Source of the DNA: [Actinomadura] parvosata subsp. kistnae
GTDB taxonomy: Bacteria > Actinomycetota > Actinomycetes > Streptosporangiales > Streptosporangiaceae
Assembly: GCF_900323885.1 (NCBI RefSeq)
Contig: NZ_OOHJ01000006.1
Coordinates: forward strand, 1 to 64,000
DNA length: 64,000 nucleotides
Direction: 5' to 3'
Shown here: one piece after another, positions 19,301 to 28,123 of the stretch
Layout of the letters: each line of letters starts with the position of its first letter
How positions within the stretch are numbered: the first letter of the stretch is position 1
Notes under the pieces: model-generated
What the model was told of the DNA's origin: nothing
The model's input: the letters and a program-made list of their open reading frames with translations, nothing else
The model's database searches: none
Program-made: the position numbers and the translations under genes

Positions 19301-19543
19301 AAGAAGCAATTCAGCTGGCCGTGCCAGCGGCACGACTTCGGCTACCGCAACTATCGCAAGCAGCGTCGCAACACCTCAGAATCCCGCCGGCACCGCATAG
19401 ACAAGCGGTTCAAGAACGACATGTACAAGTACATCTGCAAGCCGAAGAACTGGTTCAGCGAGAGAGCGTGCAAGGGAGCGGCCTGGAGCTTCTACCAGTC
19501 GGTGGACAAGTTCGGAAAGAGTGCGTTCTACAAACGCTGGTAA
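13305..19543 (+). CDS. Secreted RHS/YD-repeat toxin with C-terminal phospholipase A2 domain (one frameshift)
   Basis: Repaired, this is about 2,079 residues. The GTG at 13305 follows an AAGGA site. A hydrophobic segment (SAWTGAALAVLLLSADLGVA) near residue 40 acts as signal. Next come an N-terminal module, a DNRLRE domain (DTWIQYNDYPTSQRGSSELKAG to YGLRLAGVSDTDTYSW), Ig-like repeats, and many YD repeats (YDPNGRLRQVWDPR, YDDAGRLQKLSLPGS and others). The last 135 residues match prokaryotic phospholipase A2: four cysteines and the catalytic pair in PCQRHDFGYRNY (His about 2010, Asp 2011). This is the layout of a polymorphic toxin whose tip attacks phospholipids. The frame breaks at about 15030 in a C run (one C missing), splitting the gene unless this is an assembly error. 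The usual RHS-core motif before the toxin tip is not seen. No immunity gene is recognisable downstream. Confidence 0.85.
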
Positions 19544-19659
19544 ATCCACTGGCCGTCAGCCTGATCTCAGGGCCGCGGGCCGCCGACCGTGACCGCCCGG
19601 CCACGCACTTCAGAATGGCCGGCACGTGAAACACCTCTCGCCCTGGATGATCGCCGACT

Positions 19660-19954
19660 GCGTCAGCCGACGATCACCCAGGGCGGAGGCGTCCTCGGCC
19701 GTCCTGCCGCGCGCACTCTGCAACGGGCCTTCGCGCACGAAGGGCAGCCCCTGAGCGCCTACATCCGAAATCGCCGCCTCGACGAGGCGCGCCGCCCGCT
19801 TGCGGCACCGCACCCGCGCATGACGATCACGGACATCACCGCTCACTGGCAGCTCCCCGACAGCGGCCACTTCGCCCGCGCCTCCCACAACCGCTATGCG
19901 GCCGGACCCCCACCGACTACGCCACGACCGCCGGCGGAGCAGCGGACGTCATAG
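19660..19954 (+). pseudogene. AraC-family HTH, C-terminal remnant
   Basis: The reading frame contains RTLQRAFAHEGQPLSAYIRNRRLDEARR and ITAHWQLPDSGHFARASHNRYAA. These match the two helix-turn-helix units of AraC regulators (typical form LQRAF...WIRERRLERARR and GFxDxAHFSRAFRRRYG). The sensing domain is missing and several conserved positions are changed. It follows the RHS gene and shows no sign of being an immunity gene. Confidence 0.6.
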
Positions 19955-20078
19955 GAGAATGCGCGGAGTATGACAAGAGCGCGGAGACCGCGGCCCGCAG
20001 CCGGATGTCCGGCAGCGCCGCGTCCGGTCCCGGTCTTCTGGCGTGATGACGCGAGCCGGTCCGGAGGAATCCCCCATG

Positions 20079-20330
20079 TGTGCGTACGTCCTGGTGGCCG
20101 AGGACGATCCGAAACAGGCCGAGCTGATGCGCCGTACCTGTGCCGGGAGGAGCACGTCGTGCGGGCCGTCGCCGACGGGCGCTCGGCGATCGACGAGGTA
20201 CGGCGGGAGCGGCCCGACCTGCTGGTGCTGGACGTGATGATGCCTGGGGTCGACGGTCTGGACGTGTGCCGGGCGTTGCGGCGCGAGCATGACCTGCCGG
20301 TGCTGATGGTCTCCGCGCGGGCGTCGACGT
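20079..20330 (+). pseudogene. OmpR-type response regulator receiver, remnant
   Basis: The start MCAYVLVAEDDPKQAELMRR has the acidic pair of a receiver domain. After a frameshift near 20155 the rest follows: VRAVADGRSAIDEVRRERPDLLVLDVMMPGVDGLDVCRAL and LPVLMVSAR. The phosphoacceptor Asp is in LDVMMPG. Homology stops after SAR; the output domain is gone. Confidence 0.7.
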
Positions 20331-21076
20331 CTCCCGCCTCGTCCAGCGGATCCGCCCCGGTGGCTGGAACCGGCATGACCGACGCCAGCACCGCGCCCGT
20401 CACCACGATCCCGGCCGGCCGCGAACGGACCCGCCCCCACCAAGCGGCCATCTCCCAGTCCCTTCCCCGGCGAACTCCACGGGCCCGCGGAGAAACAGCC
20501 CACCTCTGGCCGGCCGGTGCTCCGCAGCGAACACCGGCAGAGCTGGATGGCACGCACGCGGGCGAACCCGTCAGTCCCCCACGGGATGATGACCGACTTC
20601 ACGACGAAAGTAGCCACCAGCCGTTCACCGCTGAGTGGAATTTTCGGCTCCACCAACCGCGGCAGTCCACGTTCGAGATCAATCGGCCGCGGGAGCCGGT
20701 GGAGATCAGGCGGTGGGCTTGCCGGTCTCGGCGGCGAGCACTGGCCGGTCATTGAGATGGTGGTGGTTCCGCCTCCAGGCGGAGGCGAACGACGCTTCGC
20801 GGAAATCTGCCACCACTTCCCGCGCCGGACGTGGTCACGGCAGGTCTTCTGACAAGCCGGGCCGGGGATGTACGGACGCCATTCGGCCGCGGACAGCCCG
20901 CCGTCATTGCGGCAGTTCCGCGCGGTGGCAGCGATCCGATCGACGCTGGACTCGTATGTGACACGGTCTGCAATCGGGTCGAGGAGCACTGTCCGGTTGA
21001 ATGCCTTCGATCTGTCTGGCTGCCCGAGGTGAAGCATGCGGCCAGACGGATTGAGATGTTGGGGTTGTTGAAGGAG

Positions 21077-21095
21077 GTACGGGCGAAGCCCGTAC
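21077..21095. terminator. Hairpin GTACGGGC-GAA-GCCCGTAC
   Basis: Perfect 8-bp stem with a GAA loop, followed by a short T/G stretch on the plus strand. It could end transcription from either side, but no T run is present. Confidence 0.4.
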
Positions 21096-21195
21096 TGTTG
21101 TGAGAAAAAGGGCAGATTGCTTTACCATCTGGGCGCCTTTACAAAGTAAATCTGCGCTTGGACGGGAGAACGTGCTGGGAAACGTCAGCAAAGGA

Positions 21196-21226
21196 GCGGA
21201 GGGATGACCGGGGGTCATCCCTCCGC
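21196..21226. terminator. Strong 14-bp hairpin upstream of the sigma remnant
   Basis: Arms GCGGAGGGATGACC and its exact complement are separated by GGG. There is no T tract on either strand. Many actinobacterial terminators lack one, so a terminator is likely, but a regulatory role before the sigma gene is possible. Confidence 0.5.
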
Positions 21227-21369
21227 ATGACGAATGCTGCCCGGCCGGTATGGAGACGCATGCCACTCGGTTCGGCGACGTGGAGTCTTGGCGTGCCCGC
21301 CTCGTAATGCACCGCAAGCTTCGGTCAAGTACAAGGCGTAAGCACTGTCGACCGAAGGGAGCCCGGCTC

Positions 21370-21941
21370 GTGCGGCCCGATCAGGAGGAACCGGGGGACC
21401 CGCTGACACGGACGCAGGCCTTCGAAGATTTCTACCTTTGGCACTTCGACATGATGACGCGGTTCGTCGCGCGGCCGACGGCCGATCCGCACACGATGGC
21501 CGACCTCACGGCGGAGATATTCCTCGCGGCACTGCACTCCCGGCACACCTACCGGCCAGGACGAGGCAACAAGACCGGATGGCTGTACGGGGTGGCGCGC
21601 AACGTGCTGGGTGGCCCAGCGACGCCGCACTGAGCGCGAGGCCCGCGCCGTCGAACGGATCGTCGCGCGCCGAGTGCTGGACAGCGACGACATCGCCGAC
21701 CCGACCGACCGCATCGACGCCGGAGAACCCACCCCGCGCGCACTATCAGCCATGGCCGACCTGCCGGACGGGGAAAGGGCGTTGCTCGAGTTCGTGGTCA
21801 TCGACCAACTGACGATGGCGGAAGCGGCCCAAGCCCCTGGACATCAGGGTCGGAACGGCCAGAGTCCGGCTGCATCGTACCCGCCGGACCCTGCGGAAGG
21901 GACCCGGCGTGGCGGCGGCCCTGGTGACGGAAGGACTGTGA
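21370..21941 (+). pseudogene. ECF sigma factor, two frameshifts
   Basis: The GTG at 21370 follows a GAAGGGAG site. Region 2 is clear (FEDFYLWHFDMMTRFVARPT, DLTAEIFLAALHSRHTYRPG, GWLYGVARNVL). The frame is lost near 21608 and the protein continues as RRRTEREARAVERIVARR and LPDGERALLEFVVIDQLTMAEAA. It is lost again near 21836, then continues as LDIRVGTARVRLHRTRRTL (region 4) to a TGA at 21939-21941. That stop overlaps the GTG of the next gene. Both frameshifts make it non-functional as sequenced. Confidence 0.75.
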
Positions 21942-22468
21942 GGGCGGTGTCGTGCAGGAACAAGCTGTTCGAGGAACAGCGCGCGAAGGCCGCCACGGTC
22001 TCGTGGCATGCCCGGCCGGCACGTCGGCCCGCACGCCCGTTGGCGGCTGCGGCGGTGGTCGCCGTACCGCTGGCGCCGCACACGCCGGCGTTCGCCGTCG
22101 TCAACAATCCCGACGGAACCGTCACCGTGCGGATCAACAAGTTCGTCAGGCCCAAGGAGTTGGAGAAGAGGCTGCGGGAGAAGGGCATGCGAGCGGTGAT
22201 CGATTACGTCCCTTACGAGCAGATCTGCCGCGAGCCGCGGGGAGAGACCGTGCCCCGGCCAGATCGGATGCCGTTCAGGCGGATGAACGGCTCCGGCTTC
22301 TGGATCAACCCGAAGGACCTCGGGCCGGATGAGACGCTCGTCGTCGACACGCACTCCGCCAACGGTGATCTGGCCAAGAACCATGGAGGCAGCGTCGGAG
22401 TCATTCACGGACCGGTCGCAACCTGCGAACTCGTACCGGCTGAGGTCAGCGGCGTGGATGGCGGATGA
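21938..22468 (+). CDS. Exported partner protein of the ECF sigma factor, family unknown
   Basis: 176 residues. The start chosen is the GTG at 21938, which overlaps the sigma stop as GTGA, the usual coupling for sigma/anti-sigma pairs. After a short basic N-terminus there is one hydrophobic segment (LAAAAVVAVPLAPHTPAFA, about residues 45-63), then a mature domain with PDGTVTVRINKFVRPKELEKRLREKGMRA, DYVPYEQICREP and FWINPKDLGPDETLVVDTH. The layout fits a membrane-anchored extracytoplasmic protein. I do not recognise the domain; a protein at 25929 has a similar segment. With the sigma gene broken, its job is probably lost. Confidence 0.6.
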   Translation: MRAVSCRNKLFEEQRAKAATVSWHARPARRPARPLAAAAVVAVPLAPHTPAFAVVNNPDGTVTVRINKFVRPKELEKRLREKGMRAVIDYVPYEQICREPRGETVPRPDRMPFRRMNGSGFWINPKDLGPDETLVVDTHSANGDLAKNHGGSVGVIHGPVATCELVPAEVSGVDGG

Positions 22469-23004
22469 CTCAGCGGAGGAAGCCCGCACTGCCGTCACTG
22501 GGGTCATCGCGAGGGGCGGCAGAGCGCTCCAGGCTGAAAGGCCACGCCAGACCGATTGAGATCCACCACGTCATGTCGCGTAGATGTTCTTGCCCCAGGC
22601 CAGCCGATGGTCGCCGACTCCGTGGCCATAGCGGCATTCAGCCGTTCCAGGGACGGCGCCGCTTTCTTGGCGCTATGCCTGTGAACCGGAGTAGCGCGTA
22701 GGCGAACATTCCAGTCCAGTGGATCTTGGTGGAGCACTGGACAGCACGTGGCCGCCGTCGCATGGTAGGAAACTTGCCTGCATGAGGGCGGCTCCCAGCC
22801 GATGATCGCTGGTGGGCGGCGGAGGCCAGCGCTGGGAAGGGGGATCCGTATCTACCGCAGACCGGCCGCCTTGACAGCAGAACCGCCTCGCATGGCACCT
22901 TCGTTTTGGGACAGCAGCGTCACCACGCGCGTGACGCTCAACGACTCGAACATCGGGAGTGCCCTCAGTTCGGGCCGTCTCGTTGCCGAGAGGGTTCCTC
23001 TGCC
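22469..23004. other. Gene-poor stretch
   Basis: No recognisable gene. On the minus strand 22560-22740 reads SLERLNAAMATESATIGWPG, possibly a short protein remnant. Confidence 0.3.
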
Positions 23005-23059
23005 GGTCATTGCGGTCGGAGCGCTCAAGCTCTTCGACGCTAAGCGGAATGAATCGCCT
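23005..23059 (-). pseudogene. Degenerate second copy of the 23-codon peptide gene (start lost)
   Basis: Aligned to the intact gene at 59148-59219, this copy keeps the same ribosome-binding site (GGAGGTGAAC) and the leader-like codons FIPLSVEELERSDRN. Its start codon reads AGG instead of ATG, and the aromatic C-terminus is replaced (NDRQRNP). The copy also keeps the upstream palindrome at almost the same spacing. No SagB-type gene follows here. It is a decayed duplicate of a peptide-precursor locus. Confidence 0.6.
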
Positions 23060-23127
23060 TTCCGTTCACCTCCGTTTCATGCTCCGATCCGATACAAAGG
23101 ATATTCGGGGTCAAGCAACATATATCT

Positions 23128-23137
23128 GTCATATGAC
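23128..23137 (-). promoter_or_regulatory. GTCANNTGAC palindrome upstream of the degenerate peptide copy
   Basis: Reads CACCAGTCATATGACAGAT on the minus strand. It lies 68 bases before the lost start at 23059, against 69 bases for the intact copy. Confidence 0.6.
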
Positions 23138-23159
23138 TGGTGTGTGGCAAAGCCGCTGA

Positions 23160-23889
23160 ACGGCGGACGGCCTTCCCTGCCGCGGGACGACCGTCCGGCC
23201 ACACCTCAGGAGCGACACCAGTGGAGCAGCGCAAGCGTGCACAGCAGCAAGCTCACTGGACCGGCCTGCTACACCCGCGATTGACGCGCTCTTCGGCATC
23301 CCAGGCGATCCAGTCGTCGCCGACGGGGATGTCTTGGTCAAGAAGTTCCCGTATCCTCGACCGCCCGGATCGGGCTCGATGACGACTACCGCCTGCAAGT
23401 CGCGTTCCCTGATCTCGGACTTGACCTCGCCGACCGTCTTCTCCCTCCACCGGGCTCGCACGGCGCCACCGGACCCCGCATCAGGTACGTGGGGTCGTGC
23501 CGCATTCGCCGCTGATGGTCCACACGAATGTCTCGCCTGCTGCTGGAGACCGAGCAGCGCAGCGGGCCCCCGCCCGCACAGCAGGCTCGGCCATCGTAGC
23601 CTTGCCGACGACGAGGCCGCAGCGGCCTGGCCCCCACAACGATGATGTCGTCGGGGCCGAGCACGCTCAGGTCGTGCGGCTCTGCGCCGCAGTCGAACCA
23701 CGCCGTGGCCAGGCCAAGGCAAGGGGTCAGCGACTGCTCGGCCGAGGGCTCTCCCTTGCGGAGGGTCCTCGGCCGTCGACCGCGACGTCCGCCGGCGCTG
23801 GCTGCTCCCCCTCAAGGCCGGGCCCGGCCGGAGCCGAGAGCGCGCCGTCGGCGCCTGGCAGGCAGGCGAACGCCGGCGCGCGGGTGCGG
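23160..23889. other. Gene-poor stretch with minus-strand protein-like fragments
   Basis: Minus-strand frames around 23260-23450 read VKSEIRERDLQAVVVIEPDP and, shifted, VGDDWIAWDAEERV. They look like pieces of one decayed small gene. No family was recognised. Confidence 0.3.
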
Positions 23890-25284
23890 CTAGCGCCAGT
23901 AGACGACCGTGAGGGTCGGCGGCTTGACGCCCGCGTCCTTATTCTCGGAGGCGGCGAAGGCCCGCCAGTTCGTCTTCTCGCTCTCGTCGGCGCCCCGGAG
24001 CTGGATGCCGTAGTTGGGGGCGCCGTCCGCCCAGGCCTTGACGATGTCGGTCACCGGCCAGGCGAGATAGCCGGCGCCGTCCGGGCACGGCTCGGTCCAG
24101 GTGCGGCCGCGGCCCGCCTGGGTGGTGCTGGCCCCCTGCGAGGTCGTGGTGGGCTTGTTGTTCCAGGTGAGGTTGGTCTCCGTCCAGGGGCTCGTGATGC
24201 GCTCGGCCGTGAGTCCGGAGCCGACCCTTGGGCCGCAGGCGTTGGTCTCGAGATTCCACATGCCGAGGCCGGCCAGGACCACCCGCTTGCCCTTGAGCGT
24301 GGCCGTGTCGAACGAGACCAGGCTGCGCATGATGTCGCCGCCCTGGCCGTTCTCCCACGGCATCGTGCCGGCGATGATCATCGCGTCGCCGGGGTGGGAC
24401 GCCCACGAGGTGGCCACGTCGGTGTCGGTGACGACCGTGGGCATCGTGATCCCCGGGACCAGGCGCACCGGGTAGACGCGGTCCGGGTCGGACAGGAAGC
24501 CGGTGTCCGGCTTGAGCACCAGGACCTGGGCTCCGTCCTGGGACTCGACCGTGGCCGGCACCTCGGCGAGGGCGTCGCCGCGGGGCTTGCCACGGCCGCT
24601 GGAGTCGTACATGACCGGTGGGGCCGACGAGGCGAGCACGTCACCACCGGTGCTCTTGAGCTGCAGGCCTCCATCTGCGCTCCGCGTCAGGTCCGCGCCC
24701 TGCGTGCGGATGGGGATGCGCAGTTCGAGCGGGCCCTTGGGCTTCTCCCGCAGCACCACGTCGTGGCGCAAGCCGGTCGGCAGGACGGTCACCACCAGAT
24801 CGGCCCCCGGGCCGGCCGCGTCGGCGTAGGTGGCGACGTTGGCGCTGACCGACGGCTTGGGCAGCGGATTCGCCCAGTTGAGGATGAACACCCGGCCGGC
24901 GCTGTCGACGAGCTTGGCCGCCGGCCCGTCGCCGCCGCCGGAGACCTCGACGACCGCCTGCGAGACGCGCGGCTTGAGCACCGAGCCTTCCGCCACGAGC
25001 GTGGTGTCGATGGCCGCCCAGGTGCCGTCGGACCGCTTGACGTTGGAGGGGCCCGAGGTGATCGTCGCAGTGAAGCTGCCGTCGGGGTTGGCGACGGTCG
25101 TGCTGTTCTCGTCGGTCAGGCTGGGCACGGGCACCGCGGTGCCGGTCTCGGCGGCGCGGGCAGAGGCGGCCGCCTCCGGGCTCTGCTCCACTGCCGCGAC
25201 GGCCGGCAGGCCGGTCGCAGCGGCGAGCGTGACGACGGTTGTCAGGCCCAGGGCCAGTTTTCCTACCGCAGCAGAAAATCGCAT
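23890..25284 (-). CDS. Secreted DNRLRE-domain protein
   Basis: 464 residues. Sec signal at residues 1-31 (FSAAVGKLALGLTTVVTLAAA, cleavage near AVAA). Residues 50-260 resemble the N-terminal module of the RHS protein at 13305 (NPDGSFTATI, SDGTWAAIDTTL, PTGLRHDVVLREKPKGPLELRIPI, YPVRLVPGI). Residues 275-460 form the DNRLRE domain (MRSLVSFDTATLKGKRVVLAGL, ITSPWTETNLTWNNKPTT, DIVKAWADGAPNYGIQLRGADES). It is complete and ends without YD repeats, so it is either a cut-down relative of the RHS toxins or an independent cell-surface protein. Upstream, 25321-25368, is a long inverted repeat. Confidence 0.85.
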   Translation of the reverse strand: MRFSAAVGKLALGLTTVVTLAAATGLPAVAAVEQSPEAAASARAAETGTAVPVPSLTDENSTTVANPDGSFTATITSGPSNVKRSDGTWAAIDTTLVAEGSVLKPRVSQAVVEVSGGGDGPAAKLVDSAGRVFILNWANPLPKPSVSANVATYADAAGPGADLVVTVLPTGLRHDVVLREKPKGPLELRIPIRTQGADLTRSADGGLQLKSTGGDVLASSAPPVMYDSSGRGKPRGDALAEVPATVESQDGAQVLVLKPDTGFLSDPDRVYPVRLVPGITMPTVVTDTDVATSWASHPGDAMIIAGTMPWENGQGGDIMRSLVSFDTATLKGKRVVLAGLGMWNLETNACGPRVGSGLTAERITSPWTETNLTWNNKPTTTSQGASTTQAGRGRTWTEPCPDGAGYLAWPVTDIVKAWADGAPNYGIQLRGADESEKTNWRAFAASENKDAGVKPPTLTVVYWR

Positions 25285-25320
25285 GTACGTCCTTTCATGA
25301 GGGGTGGCATCACAAGGGCA

Positions 25321-25368
25321 CGGATCACCGCTGGTCGCGTGCGCGCTCGTTCCCGTTGCGGTGATCCG
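25321..25368. promoter_or_regulatory. Inverted repeat upstream of the DNRLRE gene
   Basis: CGGATCACCGC at 25321-25331 and its exact complement at 25358-25368, separated by 26 bases. It lies 37-84 bases upstream of the ATG. The spacing fits a two-site operator better than a terminator. Confidence 0.45.
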
Positions 25369-25639
25369 CGCCTTCCGTGCACGATTTTTGGGATCTGTCA
25401 GGGCAGGGAAAGGGAAATCCCTGGCGATCCGACCGGGGTCATGGCACCATCGGCTCGCGGTTCCGACGGTCCGTGAGCGATTCGCCGGCGCGGATACGGC
25501 TGCGGCGGGGCAGGGTCACGACGGCGTCCGGAGGTTGCGCAGCCCAGGCGCGGCCGCTGGGCTGAGGATGAGAGCCGACCGGGCCGCCGTACGCCGGCCG
25601 GTGGTGCGGTTCTTCCCCCCTGAACCACAGGCCGGAGGA

Positions 25640-25769
25640 TGGCCACTCAGCCGGCGTGACAGCCGCGCCCCTGGCGGGGGCGCCGCGCCGCTCTGCTGCC
25701 GGGCGAGGTTCGCCGCCGTGGAGACGTCCCAGGCCGCACCGAAAATCTGCGCAGGCGTCGTTTCGACAT
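25640..25769 (-). pseudogene. Internally deleted copy of the flavoprotein monooxygenase
   Basis: The start region after the ATG at 25769 (TACGGTCGTCCCATG context and the codons leading to AQIF) matches the start of the flavoprotein gene at 61026. It then jumps directly to AAWDVSTAANLARQQSGA, which matches residues near the C-terminus of that protein (AAWQLSTAADLARQQSGA). About 370 codons are missing between the two parts. The palindrome upstream is kept at the same distance. Confidence 0.65.
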
Positions 25770-25807
25770 GGGACGACCGTAGTGAGAGCCACGGGCGGAA
25801 CGCATCA

Positions 25808-25817
25808 GTCACATGAC
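25808..25817 (-). promoter_or_regulatory. GTCANNTGAC palindrome before the deleted flavoprotein copy
   Basis: Reads ACTGGTCATGTGACTGATG on the minus strand, 38 bases before the ATG at 25769. The intact flavoprotein gene has its site 37 bases before its start. Confidence 0.6.
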
Positions 25818-25928
25818 CAGTTGCCCGCCACCGGCGGCTTGGATGTGTGACCGGGCAGGCGGTCGAGCTGCTCGTCCGTTATGGGCTGTACGGGCTCATC
25901 CGCCGGATCGGCCAGAACGTCGGCTCGA

Positions 25929-26294
25929 TCATCGGAGCATGGAGTCCGGAACCGATGTGGTGACCTCAGGCTCCGCGGTGGGAGGCTGCGGGGATGCCAT
26001 GTGGATGAACTGCGCGATCATCAAGCCCCGGTCCTTCAGCAGTGCCCGCACCTCCTTCACGCTCTTGTTGCGGTATGGGACGCAGTACATGGGCTCCCCC
26101 GCGGCGGCGACATTGACGCCCTGCTCGTACTTCTCTCCGGGGCGAGCCGCATGTTCGATGGTGACAAGAGCCGGTCCCGCGAGGTCCTTGGCCGGTGAGT
26201 GCTCGTGGAGCGAAGTGCTGTCCGGGAGCCGGGCTGCCGTGGCATCCACCGAGGCTTTCTTCGCCGGCACCCCGCAGGCACATACCCGTCCCAT
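25929..26294 (-). CDS. Hypothetical protein
   Basis: 121 residues. No family recognised. It contains LAGPALVTIEHAARPGEKYEQGVNV and MYCVPYRNKSVKEVRALLKDRG. The second segment recalls the KELEKRLREKGMRAVIDYVPY segment of the protein at 21938, so it may be a shortened relative. No signal peptide is evident, and the gene may have lost its 5' part. Confidence 0.45.
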   Translation of the reverse strand: MGRVCACGVPAKKASVDATAARLPDSTSLHEHSPAKDLAGPALVTIEHAARPGEKYEQGVNVAAAGEPMYCVPYRNKSVKEVRALLKDRGLMIAQFIHMASPQPPTAEPEVTTSVPDSMLR

Positions 26295-26367
26295 TTGCGG
26301 GGCCGCCGGCTTCCGGAGCCTTGCGGATGCTGGTCAGCGGCGGCCGGGCCGCGTCACCCGGCGGCCG

Positions 26368-26874
26368 TCAGAAGCCGTCCTCCTGGACGCCGGCCGCGCC
26401 CTCACCGCGGAACCTGTCGAGTACGGCACAGCCCTGATCGAAGAGGCCGGGGTCGGCCGCGCGGATCACACGTGCCAGGCGCTCGGGCTCACGGTACAGA
26501 CGGGCCATCATGATAGCGAGCCTGCGCAACGCGCCGATGTCCGCCTCGAACGCCGTCACGGCGAACCAGGTGTCCCAGATGCCTTGATCGCGTCCGGCAT
26601 ACTCCTGGAGCGAGAGCCGGTCCGACCTCAGCATCTCCGCGATGTCGGGAGCCTCGGCCTGAGTGGCGAGGAGGGCGACCACGGCCCAGTCACCGCCGTG
26701 TCCGGCGAGCCCGTGCTCAGCGAAAACGGCTGCCCGGACCTCGATGCCTGCCCTGGCGAGCTCCAGGGCGTATTGCGGTGGGTCCGAGCAGTGCAGGAAG
26801 AGGCCGAAGGGAGCCAGATCGCACTCGGGGATGCGGCAGTCGGGCGTTCGTGACGGGTCGGGCATGGGCCACAT
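26368..26874 (-). CDS. Hypothetical protein
   Basis: 168 residues from the ATG at 26874 (a second ATG lies three codons later). It is rich in charged helices: ALELARAGIEVRAAVFAEHG, VALLATQAEAPDIAEMLRSD, WFAVTAFEADIGALRRLAIMMA. The longer upstream frame looks non-coding. No family recognised; cytoplasmic and soluble by composition. It stands alone between two remnants. Confidence 0.55.
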   Translation of the reverse strand: MWPMPDPSRTPDCRIPECDLAPFGLFLHCSDPPQYALELARAGIEVRAAVFAEHGLAGHGGDWAVVALLATQAEAPDIAEMLRSDRLSLQEYAGRDQGIWDTWFAVTAFEADIGALRRLAIMMARLYREPERLARVIRAADPGLFDQGCAVLDRFRGEGAAGVQEDGF

Positions 26875-26936
26875 GCTAGTGAGGCGGCCCCGCAGCTGGG
26901 GCCCAGGTTCCGGAGGAGAGCCCGGACCTCTGCGGT

Positions 26937-27290
26937 CTAGCGGGTCAGGGCAACTCGAATCCCTGCTCCGGCTGCGGCAGGTCGACCCGCTCCGGTCCGG
27001 GGAACCTGGCCGTCCTTGGGTACGTCGGCCAGCGGCGTGCTCAGCACGAACGGGACCGACAGGCTGCTCCCGGGCAGGCCGACGGTGACGTTGGTGCCGG
27101 TCCCGCTCTCGTCGCTGTCGATGCGGTCGGTCCCGGCGATCAACAAACCGATCCTGTGGCCCTTCTTGGAAAGGTAGTCCTGCGGCAACGTCAGCCACGC
27201 GACCTTGCCGTACGTGCCGGCTGGCGACGCCTCGATCACGTTCGGCACCGAGTGCCGGCCGCGCCGCCGTTTTCCTTCTTTGGCGGTGAG
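26937..27290 (-). pseudogene. PepX C-terminal-type hydrolase remnant
   Basis: The segment VAWLTLPQDYLSKKGHRIGL, then LIAGTDRIDSDESGTGTNVTV and LPGSSLSVPFVLSTPL, matches the C-terminal jelly-roll domain of X-Pro dipeptidyl-peptidase/CocE-type hydrolases. The alpha/beta-hydrolase domain that should precede it is absent. It is the tail of a former peptidase or esterase gene. Confidence 0.6.
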
Positions 27291-27560
27291 GATGAGCTCC
27301 ATGTGGTCAGTGCGGTGGCGAGCCAGGCCCTCAGCCGATGCCCTGTCCAGAACCGTGCGCCCGCCGTTGCAGCGGCTTTCGTTTCGGATCGGGGAGCCGA
27401 TGGCGGCGTCGGCGGCCTTGCGAGCCTCCGGCGCGACCGTGTCCGCGGATCTGAGGTCGTCGTAGCGGAGCTTCCCGGTGGGGGCCCTCTGACATGTGGG
27501 CCTCGTCGTCAAGGCCTGGGCTGTTGACGGACCGGCATGAGGCCGTGATGATCACATCGC

Positions 27561-27968
27561 ATGAGTCGTCCCGCTGCTGAAGAGACCAGCTTTCGAGTGC
27601 GGATGGAGACCAGCCAGTGGCTGATCATCGATGCCACGATGGACAACGAGGTGAGCGTTGAAGTTGTCGAGGGCGACCCGCGGGACGTGGCCGACCTCGG
27701 TGACAGCATCCGTCAGGCCGGCTGGGACCAGATTCCGGACTGGCCGCGTGACCTGGCCGGGTTCGAGCATTGGCCAGCGCCCGGCCAGACCTCAACGCTG
27801 ACTTTGAGCCGAGCGCAATGGGACCTGGTCATCTCCGCGCTGGAACGCTGGTCGGCCGTGACCGCCGACCTCGGGGATCCCGAGGACGCGGACCAAGCCG
27901 AAGCAGATCGCGCCCTCCTCGAGCTGATCCGCACACAACTGCTGGAGCAAGGATGGACGCCTCGCTGA
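27561..27968 (+). CDS. Hypothetical protein
   Basis: 135 residues, acidic. Readable segments: FRVRMETSQWLIIDATMDNEVSVEVVEG, DSIRQAGWDQIP and LSRAQWDLVISALERW. The ending DQAEADRALLELIRTQL is helical. Likely intact and cytoplasmic; no family recognised and no operon partner. Confidence 0.6.
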   Translation: MSRPAAEETSFRVRMETSQWLIIDATMDNEVSVEVVEGDPRDVADLGDSIRQAGWDQIPDWPRDLAGFEHWPAPGQTSTLTLSRAQWDLVISALERWSAVTADLGDPEDADQAEADRALLELIRTQLLEQGWTPR

Positions 27969-28123
27969 CGTGCGCGGAGAGGCTCAGCCGGCTTGTTGGT
28001 CCAGCCGGTTGAGGAGTGTCGCCCGCGGCGCCGCCACCGCCGGTGCTCGTGCGCCGGGTTCACGAAGTCACCGACACTGTCGGGAGCTCATGCCTCCGTA
28101 CGGTCCGGGTACCGGTGGCCCGC

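Larger units (their letters stand above)
20331..21369. other. Gene-poor stretch with two hairpins
   Basis: No intact gene. On the minus strand, 20520-20700 reads IDLERGLPRLVEPKIPLSGERLVATF, which looks protein-like, but no family was recognised. Hairpins lie at 21077 and 21196. The region is consistent with fused remnants. Confidence 0.35.

Noticed and set aside
19589..19954. Immunity gene for the phospholipase toxin
   Set aside because: The frame matches AraC helix-turn-helix units and lacks any membrane or inhibitor-like feature.
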